Assembly (NCBI RefSeq): GCF_000485595.1
Contig: NW_014577232.1
Location: forward strand, 50,033 to 114,032
DNA: 64,000 bases
Source: Priapulus caudatus
Taxonomy: Eukaryota > Priapulida > Priapulimorpha > Priapulimorphida > Priapulidae
Direction of reading: 5' to 3'
This document shows, in pieces, positions 46,803 to 58,300 of this stretch (position 1 is its first letter; every line of letters begins with the position of its first letter). The translations under genes were made by a program, and so were the position numbers. The notes under the pieces are model-generated. The model had not been told where the DNA came from, did no database searches, and saw nothing but the letters and a program-made list of their open reading frames with translations.

Positions 46803-49041
46803 TGTGTGTTGTCCGCTATGCCTCCGGACAACTTTCGTCCGTTAACGAATAACTTTTACTAGCGGACGTTAGTGAAACGCGCTACCTCGCTACGCACTCG
46901 CGATGGATCGAGCCCCGTACATTGCCGCTGCTGTGCACATGTAACATCCCTAGCCTAGGCATACAACGCCGCGAGCGTATCGATCGTTACAGCCCTAGAT
47001 CTCAGCACAAAAGAAACAAACATAAACCGAAGTGGTAAAATTTCTGTTTTATTTCATTTTATTTCCATTTCATATAAACCATAAAACACGACAGTTTGTT
47101 ACAAATTATCAATCATAGCAACGAGTAAATACATTATCACATGCATAAACCCTACTGAACTGCATAGAAATGCAGTGTTTGAGCATAACTTTCATATCCG
47201 GCCAAATCCCATATCCGGATGGGTGCCGGTCCCGACGTGGCCGGATAAAGGAGGACGGACTGTATTTAAAAAGTGTTTCTATTATAAAAACAGTTGCTGC
47301 ACCGTTGAAGCTATATATGAAGGCTAGCTTTACAACCTGGCAGTGAGAACCAAAATATTTACTTGGCATTTTGAACTAGAGTTGCCATAGTGATGTTATT
47401 GTTGTTTTCTTTAGGGCGATTTTGGAGATGTGTCGAGTCGGAAAAAGTTGCGGCAAGACCTAGGGTGCAAGTCGTTCAAATGGTATTTGGAAAATGTATA
47501 TCCTGAGCAATTTATTCCTGGGGATGCTGTTGCATCAGGGGAGGTAAGTATGAAACAACAGTTGCATGAGATGGCATTCCAGAACTAAATGTCATTCTGT
47601 TCATTTTATTTTAAATATCAACAGGATGACGCACGTGACATCATTCAGATTTATCAACAGTTTGTTGTCCATATATTTTTGTTGTCCTTGGAAAGGGGAA
47701 GGACAGCACAAGTTTAAATCAATTGTTACAAGTGCAAAGTAACACAAACAATTATAAACATGAAGTTGTATAGTCGTGTGTGTAAAGCCATCCTCATTTG
47801 ACATTCCAAATTAATATTAATATTAGGGCTTGGGACAGTCATGATTAATTGCATTTAATGAAAAACTAATCTCAGTTCTAAGTTGATTATACAAGGAAGG
47901 CAAATGTACGTTTTATAATGTGAATGTCACGTTAGTATCAGAGGCATATATATGATGTTCTTTTTTGTTTAGATTCGTAACAAAGGAGATGCATCTGAAT
48001 GGTGCCTTGATAGTCTTGCCAATCGTGCTGCCCACCACAAGCCTGTATCCATGTATAAATGCCATAGGCAAGGTGGCAATCAGGTACACACTCCAATAAC
48101 TTTAACTCAAAAGTCGTCTTTCGTTGGGTTTCGGTAGTTAGTTGTGCAAACACATTGTATTTGCATGAGTGACAGCTACATTACGTCTGCAGAAAATGAT
48201 GAGGACCAAAACTAAACGCCATTTATAACATCTTTCCAAATATTTATACTGTCTAGGCTCTTAGAAAAAAACAGAATACTGCTCGTTTTACGTGTTGCAT
48301 GTTATATACAAGTATCAACCAAAAACAATGTAATGACTTTTGCCAGACTTATGCCATGATTTAAGGTGGAATGTACCTTTAACACATTTCTCATTTCTTT
48401 TATTTAGTTCTGGCAGTTTAGCAAAGAAGCAGAAATCAGGAGAGATGACTCTTGTCTGGATTACAGTGGCAAAGATGTGATAGTTTACCCTTGTCATAAC
48501 CAGAAAGGAAACCAACAGTGGAAGTATAATACAGAGGTATATGTGGAAAAATGCCATTTTTTATAACCATTATACACATTTTACTGGAAACCCAGCCTCA
48601 TTTTAAATTTTCTATAATAGAGCAAAAATTAAATTACTTGTTTATGTGTGTTAATCTTCATATTGTGAGCAGTTGGTTAGTTGATGTCCATTGATTGACA
48701 GCAGTAATGCTTATATGCTTGTGTTTCGTCGTACAGTAATATATATAACTTTCAATATCACTAGGCTTTATTATTTTTACTAATAATGTATCACTGTAAA
48801 ATTTATTCCCAGTATGCTAGGTTATATATCTGCGCTGTAATAAGAAAAGAGATAACTAATGTTTAGTGTATTAATGTATTGTATTTTGTTGTATTTGTAG
48901 ACGCTGGCGATCTCACATGTATCAAGCGGACGGTGTATGGAAATGTCTTCAGATCATAAAAAAGTTATAATGGAAACGTGCCATGGTTCACCACGTCAGC
49001 AATGGGTTGTTGAAAACTACAAGCCTGAAAAATTACGGTAG
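42046..49041 (+). CDS. GALNT: Polypeptide N-acetylgalactosaminyltransferase (GT27)
   Basis: Eleven exons: 42046-42488, 43324-43488, 44075-44247, 44708-44872, 45174-45387, 45792-45909, 46147-46332, 47415-47543, 47973-48083, 48408-48536, 48901-49041; phases join to 657 aa. Golgi type II enzyme that starts mucin-type O-glycosylation by moving GalNAc from UDP-GalNAc to Ser/Thr. Membrane anchor at about residues 8-29 ([20 protein letters not shown]), then a polar stem of about 120 residues, longer than in many family members. Catalytic domain: [19 protein letters not shown], metal-binding DSH at about 308-310 (LDSHCEC), [21 protein letters not shown] at about 416-420. C-terminal ricin-type lectin domain from about 531 has three QxW-type ends (NQFWQF, NQQWKY, RQQWVV) and CLD motifs in repeats 1 and 2; repeat 3 reads CME instead, so its sugar site may be lost. 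Subfamily not resolved; parts resemble GALNT11. Confidence 0.97.
42525..42794. mobile_element. MITE-like element with TTAGTGCATGACGTGA ends
   Basis: TTAGTGCATGACGTGA at the left and the inverse of TTAGTGCATCACATGA at the right frame 270 bp in GALNT intron 1. It contains a strong hairpin at about 42583-42618, AGCGATAGTGCCCGC, four bases, then its inverse. No coding. Confidence 0.65.
42799..42936. repeat. 138-bp nested fold-back
   Basis: Outer arms ATTAATGCCTGCTGTTGGGG are perfect inverse copies and continue through GGCACTATGCTCTCATAGTG. Nested inside is GGAATAGTGCCC and its inverse GGGCACTATTCC. It abuts the preceding element and shares its GTGCCC/GGGCACTAT words, so the two may be parts of one composite. 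Confidence 0.8.
46376..47262. mobile_element. pogo-like non-autonomous element, 887 bp
   Basis: The left end CAGTCCGACCTCCTTTATCC and the inverse of the right end CAGTCCGTCCTCCTTTATCC, both followed by GGCC, are terminal inverted repeats. TA follows the right end, TG precedes the left (a decayed TA). It fills most of GALNT intron 7 (46333-47414). Sub-terminal words GGCCATCCATTATCCGG and CATATCCGGATGGG extend the symmetry. No transposase. A (TGCG)n microsatellite lies inside. Confidence 0.8.
46749..46810. repeat. (TGCG)n microsatellite
   Basis: About 15 GTGC units within the pogo-like element. Confidence 0.95.
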
Positions 49042-49935
49042 TTATGTGTGTGAGATAGCATATCTGGTAAATTTTGCTAAAAGAAAGTCTACATTCAGAT
49101 AAGCTATCCACTCAAAATTGACTGTTTCCACACATGTGTTAATCGTGCTGTGTTGCCAAATGCTGTCACGTGGGTTTAAAATTGTGTTAATGCAGCATTA
49201 ATTTCTCATTTCATTTAGGATGTATATTTATTGTGATACAGAGATAAAATGATCAGAATCCTATTTCACCATCCCCTATTGGAATTATTGGCAGCTTGAA
49301 GTGTTAAGCTTAAACTGTCCACCGAAGGTTTTTTTACTAATGAAATGCTATGCAAAAAGTATAATCATCCTAATCTTTTGCTCCCAGAGGTATAAACAAT
49401 ACTGAAAACCTGCTTATTTTTTCACTGTTTATGTTTTTATATGATATACAAAAGGCATCCAAATATAGTTAATTGTATGTATACAATACATAATAACAAT
49501 AATCATTGCACGAATATAGACATATATTAAAAAATAAATAGGTTTACAGTAAACAGTTTATGATCAAAAGTCACGCAACCTGTGACCTGTTAGGTGATTT
49601 TAAAAATATAGCGGTGAATGTTATAGTTTGTGTATACACTATAACGTTTAGTGTTTTCAGTGTAACGAACTTCGATTCTCACATCTGACATAGTTAGTGC
49701 CATTTTGATGAAATATGATTCATTGCGTGTGGCATCTTGGTTTGGAGGTGATTATTTTGTTGAGCCCAGTTTACAGAGAATCTATTAAAGCATATGTTCC
49801 CCTGTTGCTATTCCATTGTGCTGAAATCCTAAAACACACTTTGACATAAATGATATAGAATCACATATTTGGTTACAGCCACAGCAGTAAAGTAAGTGTG
49901 ATTTAGGTGAAATAAGGAAAATGGCCCTTACTGCC

Positions 49936-50127
49936 GCTGAGAGGGTCTATGTCCCCCAGGGTACTGCCAGAACGTACCCTGGTACTATTTAATATGCCGG
50001 ATCATACCTCGCCTACTCCACTAACAAGTCTAGGGAGTCGCCTACGCCTACTCCCTAACCCTAACCATATCAGATAGTTACCAGGGTACGTTCCGGCAGT
50101 ACCCTGGGGGACATAGACCCTATGAGC
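49936..50127. mobile_element. MULE-like MITE, copy 1 (192 bp)
   Basis: The ends GCTGAGAGGGTCTATGTCCC and (inverse) GCTCATAGGGTCTATGTCCC are inverted repeats that extend into CAGGGTACTGCC. They are flanked by perfect 9-bp duplications CTTACTGCC (49927-49935, 50128-50136). A 9-bp duplication is typical of Mutator-like elements. No coding. Confidence 0.85.
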
Positions 50128-51412
50128 CTTACTGCCATAGCAACATTGACTCATTAAACCGAATATGCTATTGCAAACGTAGTCTCAGTCTCCAATTAGT
50201 AGAAAGGTCTTCCTCCCTAGTGCCTGTTGTTTTATATATTTTATACTATATGAATAATAAATGCAATAATGAATCTGATTAACAGTATGAGTTTAATTAC
50301 AAAAATATATCACTACTATAAGAGCGATATATTTCTGGAAATTACGCATACATAATATATATATAACCGTGTAAGAGGATAGATGTATCTTTATCTTGCT
50401 CTTGCTCTTGACCATAGTCGTGAAATATGAAAAACCATTTTTTACAAGGTGGACTTATGGAGGAGTGGTTTGTTTATTATAGTGATGTGAAATGAGGAAA
50501 TGGGAGTAATATAATTATTGACGTTTATGTACAAGAGAAGGATCTGTTATGTAAATTATGCTGTTGTGGCAATTATGTAGCATTTGTGTATCCTTATTAT
50601 GAGTTCTCTTGTTCATAAATGAAGAGCCAGGACAGTAGCTTGCACCATGACTAGTTTAGAGTTGATTTTAAGAATAGTCGGGCCATTGTAAAAAATAGGA
50701 AGCAACTGGACATAAACAGCTTTTTGTGCTTTTGTGATTTCTGTAAAGATTATATAATTTTGTAAACAAATTTATGGCACTTTTAGTTAATCTACTATAC
50801 TCCCTGCTGTGTCAATGCCTGTGGTAACGTGGCTGTGTTCATTTCATGAATTATGAAAAATATGTCTGATAATTATGCCCGGTAGTTCTTTAGTCAAGAC
50901 TAAAAGCTTGAAAGAACACTACTTGGTGGCTTTATGATATACTTATGGATTTATCGTGCATGAATGGTTATGATTTACGATGAAGCATAATTTAACTTTG
51001 TCCTTCAATTTGTTTTTAACTTTGAATCATACAACATGGATAGCCAAACAAAGAACCCCAACCCCCATATTTTTATGTAACAATTATTGCCCAAGTCTTC
51101 CTTCTGCTTATATTCATTTTAAAAACGTGTTTTTAACATTTCTGTGTACATAACCAAGTCACCTTATATACGAAGTATGCATATAGTAATTACGTTCTCC
51201 GTAACCACAGGTAGGCTGAATCTTACTGGCTGATAGTGCACATATTTTTGTAGTTAATGCGTGGGATCTAAATAGTCAATTTTTTGCTATCACCTGGTTT
51301 TAGAAGTTGCAATAAGTGTACATTTGGGTATTGTATGGACTATGTATGGAAACTTGATGAATACATGATTGCAGCACTAAATTATTTGCATACTGAAATT
51401 TGTTCCTTGTGT

Positions 51413-51413
51413 G

Positions 51414-51445
<32 letters not shown>

Positions 51446-51446
51446 T
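51413..51446. repeat. (GTGC)n microsatellite
   Basis: About eight GTGC units. Confidence 0.95.
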
Positions 51447-51848
51447 GTGGGTGTAACATTGCTGTATAGTAATTTTAGGAGTAACGACGTAAGTATATAG
51501 CAAATAAAACATGATTTTTCCACAACTTTTGTCACATTTAGTTTATAAAGTAATATATGCATTTACAAGTAATGTGCATTTTTATGAAAATATGGGCATG
51601 GAATACACGGATGGAACACACGTGGAGTACAGGAAGCTTACGTTCCTGCTATCGAATTCTTCTCAGTGATAAATATTAAAAACATGATAATTGAAGACAA
51701 GGTATAATTGATCACACCAGGGCATTGTTGATACCTGGTGTAAAGGATCATGACATTATAATTTTGGGGTTCTTCAGCAGCACGATTCTTAAATACCAAG
51801 ACAAAACATTTGTCTTACAAAAGACTCTGTATACACATACTTACATAT

Positions 51849-51886
51849 CAAGAGCGTATAAAGAAGGCCTTCTTTATACGCTCTTG
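51849..51886. repeat. Perfect 38-bp palindrome
   Basis: CAAGAGCGTATAAAGAAGG is followed immediately by its exact inverse complement, with no loop. It lies between the convergent 3' ends of GALNT and INTS1. Function unknown. Confidence 0.9.
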
Positions 51887-52313
51887 TACATATATGCAGC
51901 TTAGACAAGCAACACATTCCTAAGTAAGTAAAAAACGACATCAAAACAGATGTTTTTTTTACATATAACAGTATAACCTCGCAGCAGGAAGTTTATGGGC
52001 AGACAGTGTTAGACAGACTTTTTCACCGTCCTTTCAATGATCATAACGCTGGCGCGGTATTTTCACATAACGTATTTTACCCAAGTGCCGGATCATGTAT
52101 CGGCTTCGTTGGGGGTGAAACGTTTTGTAAATACAGACCTTAATAGTCACAGTAAACACAGCAACAGCATTCCTACAATTACGTCTCAACCTGTGTCAGG
52201 TCACGTGTCAGTCTTTGTTGCAGTTCCGAACTTAGGCGTGAGTTAACCGCAGTGGGGTCGACAAAGACTCGTTCCTAACATTCCAACAGTTACTCTGCTG
52301 CCAAATGCCTCGA

Positions 52314-55300
52314 CTAACTGCCAACTTGTCCACTTAACAGCTTCAGTGTCTCACTAATATAGGAACTGGTGTCAAATTTGGTTTCCATCGCAACCATGAA
52401 AGCTTTCTCGATCAGCTGTTCTGAATGCTCTGCAAAGTTAAAAATGAAATGACTGTTAAATGAACAGCTGGGTAATTGGATCCCAGTTACAGAATATGTC
52501 TGCTATACTCCCAAGTCAAAATCACATTATGTATTTTCATGTTAGCGAAAGTCCAATGCTATAAATCATACAATTAAAAGATCATGTGTTTTTGGTAACA
52601 TATGTATATACATACTATGAACACTGTCATCTCTATGATTTACATTCAGAAAATATTATTATGTCCTGTATTTAACACTCAGCCTGCCAAGTTCTTTGCA
52701 TAGCAAAGTCTTAGCTTTGAATATGTTGAAATAAAGGATTTACCCTGACAGAGAAGGGCAACTTCTGGAAGGACCTTCAGCATAGACTCAATGACATCCA
52801 GGTTACTGCTGTTTAGGCAACTCATGTAGACTGGCACATAGTTATCTGAACTGCTACACGCAGCAAACAAACAAGCACAGATTTCAACGAGAGCACAAAT
52901 GTTAAACCTAGGAAGTCTGCAATACCTCAAGATGCTCGGCGGGTGTGTGATTAACTACGAGTTATCTCATTGAATATACGGCAGCTTATTACGGTACAGT
53001 CACTGTCAAACGTGCACCGCCGGTGAACCCGTATGAGGACAGAGAGAATTGACAAGCCCAAAAAGCTCCAATTCGACCCAGAATAAACACAATGACATAT
53101 AATGACGAACACGATAAACGTACGACTTGTATTTCCAATCCCTTTAATGTGGGAAATCTGCCGCTGCACACCTGCTCTGCACACTAGGCTGGGAACAGGT
53201 GGGAGAGGTTTGTTACCTGGGTCGGTGACGTAGGTGTTTGATGATGAGGTCGTGCGCGGCGCTCCTAACCTCGGCGCAGGCGCTGTGAAGCTGCGCCTGC
53301 AGCTCCGGCATCACGTGCGCGAGGCAGTCGACCTTGCGGCCGGCGATCGTCTCAAGCGTGCGCAGCACATCAACCACCTCTGCAAGCAGTCGTTTACGTG
53401 TACGTGTTTATGTACGTGTTTATGTACGTGTTTATGTACGTGTTTATGTACGTGTTTATATACGTGTTTATGTACGTGTTTATATACGTGTTTATGTATA
53501 TGTTTACGTATATGTTTATGTACATGTTTACGTATATGGTTATGTACATGTTTACGTATATGTTTATGTACGAGTTTATGTATGTGCTTATGTGCCTGTT
53601 TATGTACGTGTTTATGTGCCTGTTTATGTAACTGTTTGTGTTCATTTATGTTCTCATTAATTTTCAATAATCAATTCAATTAATTTCATTTATTTATTGT
53701 AATCATTTTCGACCAGGGAAACCTCATCACAGCACTGTTCTACCCTGGGACCGTGATGCAGACGCACTGTAAAAGTATATATATGATACACGGCAGTGCA
53801 ATGCAATACAATTCAATCACAATACAAACTTGACAGACGATTTCATCAGCTAGACATGTTACTATTCATAAACATACTCAGGACAACTTGCTCAAGGCTG
53901 TGACATGGCAACCATAAACACCAGAACGAAGGCGTTTACTCTCAACATGAGTTCCAGTAAGGTGGTCACTATACTTTTGGCATCAGTTACTAAACAGATA
54001 TAACAATAACAGAAAATTACATGAGCTAGCCAGTTTCCATTGCTAGACATTCTAACATGCACTTGTAGCATAGTAGCACTTGTGAATCCTAGCATAGCAA
54101 CATCCTACCTGTAGTGCTGTCCGATTGGCTAAGCTTCAACTTGAGTGGTTGCAGCTGACTGGCTGACCAAGGTGATGGAGGTCGAGAGGAAATCATGCTC
54201 ACTGCCACTGTGTCGCCTGTGGACACTGTAACTCTCGCTACGAGTGAGCGCAGGGTGGACAGCTCTGTGTGCAAGCTGGCCAGGCTCCTGAAAAAATATA
54301 TATACCCAACATTACATTTCGCATATATACCCAACTAACATGCTTACCATCAATAATTGTAATTGTAATTATTCATGTCTAGAATATTCTGTATCGTGCA
54401 TGGCAGTGCGGCAAGAGTAGCACACGTTGCATGCCATGAAGACCCGGGTGACATATATGCATGATTTGTTTACAGCAGCAACTCACTGCAGTAGCTCCGT
54501 GTGTTTCTGCAGGCATTTCGTTGCAGCCTGGGGATCGGTGACCATGTACTGATGAAGCAGCTGAGAAACTCGTCTCACGACCTCTACTAGCTCCCTGTCA
54601 CCATGGTCCAGAGCATAGTTCTACGGAAATGACAGCAACAGCACACTGAATAATCATGACTAGACGTGATAGAGGTGCGATAAGCAAGTAGACTTGGCAA
54701 ACGATGGGCTTCTTGTGCTTCGTGGAAACATAATCAAATGTCCGAGCTATCATGATTACAATATGTGGAATGATTCGAATTTAATTTCGGAATAGTGGAA
54801 TGAGAGAGATCATACATTAAGCACCTGGAACTCACCTGCAAAAGCTCAAAATAGGAATCTAGCACATCATGGAAGGGTTCCGTCTCCGTGACAAACAAGT
54901 GCGGCTGCAGCAATTCAAGCAATCCCAGCATGTTGCTATACAGTGCCAGGTGGCGCTTCTGTGCAAACTCATCGAAGTTGAGAAGCGTGCGACCTTTTAG
55001 TATTGCAGCGATGTGTGGCAACTGTCTGTGGTACAGCAAGAAATATTGCACGTGAGTCAGTATTATAATATGTACTACACCTGTACTACGGGAACATGTC
55101 TATGCTGTTTTTATTATGAAAGGTTATTACTCCTAAACTCCAATAAACGTCCATAAACAAATCGAAACCAATATTTGTAGCCATGACATTCCCTAGGGTC
55201 TACACATAGCAATCTATATATACTAGCTAGTAGCTACACACTATTTATACTATTCATATTAGCTAACAAAATATTTACTTTTCAAATAACGTTGGTTTGA

Positions 55301-58300
55301 TATAGCACACTAGCATTATCTGCATTAGCATACCTCAGAATTAGTAGTGGATGGGCAGTGGCCATTTTCCTACATTGTACGTTAGCGACCGACATTTCTA
55401 ATCCAGAATCAGTTTTGCCAAGTGCTGTCACCATACGATGTGTAGCAACATCCAGCTGAAACAATAGCACAGTCAATATAACAGCAGGCAATGAACATCA
55501 CATATAGCTATGTCAGACTACTGGGCTGAACGCGTACTCTTAGTCGCATTCAAGAAATCGCAATTCTAGTAACAGTACAATTTCTCGTATTAATTAGAAA
55601 CGCTTATCACGTCTATGAAAGAGAAGCCAAGTAAAGTAAACTGGTAAAGTTAATGAAGTGTAATGTGATACCTGTGTGATAGTCTGTATGCCAGATGCAT
55701 CAGTGATGAGGGGACCAGTGCAGTCCAGCAGTGTTGATGTGTATGGAATGTTAAGGTAGATGAGAAGGAGCAGCCTCTGCGCACACTTCCACTCACTCCT
55801 GCTGAGGCAGAGATTACGACAGTTAGAACGTCGGACGCTTATGCATCGGCTGAGAGGGTCTATGTCCCCCGGGGTACTGCCGGAACGTACCCTGGGTACG
55901 GACCCGTATACCGGAACGTACCCTGGTACTATCTAATATGCCGGACCGTACCTCGCCTAACTTCTATACCGAGTCTAGGAGTCCGCCTAGCCTACTCCCT
56001 AAACCTAACCATATCAGAATGTTACCAAGGGTACGTTCCGGTATACCGGACCGTACTAGGGTACGTTCCGGCAGTACCCTGGGGGACATAGACCCTATGA
56101 GCTATGCATCGCGTGCGCATGACTATTTGCTCTTGTAATGTAACCAAACTTTCATAACCAAGTATGTATGTGTATAGCAAACACTCCCGTTGCAGGTCTC
56201 TGGCCTAATTTTAGAATGAGTGCATGTGATTTCCTAATAAGGACCTCACACGTGTGGGATTAGGATGCCTACCCCTGAGCTCTGATGAGGCTGTATAGAA
56301 GCTTGACGACTGCCTGGAGCTTAGACCTGCTATGGCGGCAACAGCGCAGCAGCAGCGGTAAACGCTGACTGAGTGAATCTGGGGTACTTGAAGATTCCTG
56401 CAGGATGTAGCCCACCATAGAGAGTAGCTGAGGAAGGGTCAATGCCAGCACGTCTTCCTCCACATATCGCTGCAAAAAGTAGTAGATGGGATGATATGTT
56501 AATTTATGTAGTATCATTTAGTAGTCATTTTTATCAAACAATAAGTCACTAAGGAGTCATTTATATAGTATCACTTAGTTATTTATACAGCATTGTTTAC
56601 GTCTGAGCACTGATGTAATCTGTTCATCTTAGGGACTAAAATAGCAAAGTTATGCTATAGTAATGGTAGTAATAATTTATCACAATCGCTAAATATTTGG
56701 GCTAGGTAATATAAAATCATATCGTATCATCATATACCTTTGGTATTTTCTTTTCTCTTCCTTGCCATATTTTCGGTATGTGCACACATGCCCATAAAAA
56801 GTCCAACACAATTTCAGGACTATAAGTAGACTTCTGCTCACCACAAAGCAAGGCGATGCATTGATGCAGGGTTTTCCATGAGCTCTGGTGTGTAAGCAAA
56901 GCTAGCAGATATGGATGTGGCATGCTGTCAGAGAAAGAAGAAAATGTGTGACACTCTTCAACACATCAGCTTCATAATAATTTAATAACGTATTCTGAAA
57001 TATATATGCTATTAACAAAATGAGATGTGACTAATCTTGTAACAAGTCCGAGTACCTCTCAGCATGCGTTTCCTTGCTGCCATCACTAGGTGGTGTCTTC
57101 TGCCTCTTAAACAGTAATTCCGCCTCAAGCTCTGGATATGCAGAGACCGTCTCAGGGTCCAATAGTGCCAGCCAATCAACAAGCAGTCCTGACTGTGGCT
57201 GACATGGTGATCGTTGCAACTCTTCTATTATTGGTGGGATTGGTGAAGCATCACCCTTGCTTGCTATGTATTTGCTCATTATTGCTTCCATCTCTGCTTC
57301 TGCGCTGCCCTTTACCCAATTGATCTTGGTTAGAGCTAAAATGAGAGATTGCACATAGATTTTGCAGAGTTAGAAACATAGAACTAAAACAACAGACATA
57401 GTAAAGATATTAATAACTAATAACTAATTTACCAGCAGTCAAAAACTAGGTAAAACAAACAGGGAATAAAAAATGTGGCTGCAGAGGTGAACACAAGCCT
57501 GTACCCTGAGATATGTCGGTCGTATCCGACAATATTTCCTGCGGATTCGTCTTCCTTGAATTGGCTGCAGCTTGCTGGAGGACCTTCGCCAGTGCAGAGC
57601 TTGACCCCTCCGATAAAGCAGTAACTGTGCAAAGCAGGGTGGACAGTGCAGGATTGACTTTACCCAGCTTCTGCTCTTGGGAAACCTGATGAAGATCAAA
57701 TCATGAACAATCAAACAGAGCCACTAAAAACATTATAGAATGCTTCTCAAGATTGTCGCCCCTGCCTGCTGTAGTACCACTGAAATCCTTCTTGAATTCA
57801 TCAAATGTTTTAGTGAGATCAATATGAAAATCATAAGACTGAAGCTTATGAAGATTAGAATTAGAGAGAATTATTTAGACCAAGCTTATCACAAAATTAA
57901 AAACTATAGCTAAATAAATGTGCTGCGAAATCCAACCTCACCTGAATATGATGAAGCAATGCGAACAATGGAATGGCTATGCTCGACCTTTCGTGCAGGT
58001 TCTTGATGAATGAATCGCGCATCTTGCCAGTGAGAAATTCACTCATGACTTCACAGATCTCCTCCGTTCTAGCAAAATCCAACCGTGTCTCGAGGAACTC
58101 CTTGTTTAACGAGCGCTGCAGCAATGTTGCATCTTTCCGCAAGCCCGCCACCTCCACTTCATCGCTCGCAAACATCCTTGCAATCACATCCTTCAGAGCG
58201 CCGCGCGTAAGCGGGCCTGCCTCGACGGTAACCGGCGGAGCGGGCGCGTCCGTGCGTGATTCATCGACGGACGCGGCACCCTCGCCGGTCTGCGGTGGCG

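Larger units (their letters stand above)
49042..52313. other. Spacer between convergent GALNT and INTS1 3' ends
   Basis: Holds both 3' UTRs. A candidate GALNT poly(A) signal AATAAA is at 50256-50261 and another at about 51505. A MULE-like element, a (GTGC)n tract (51413-51446) and a perfect palindrome are listed separately. No gene is recognised among its small open frames. Confidence 0.6.

Noticed and set aside
53234-53683. Repetitive Val/Tyr-, Cys/Leu- and His/Lys-rich open frames on both strands
   Set aside because: All produced by the 12-bp minisatellite plus part of an INTS1 exon.
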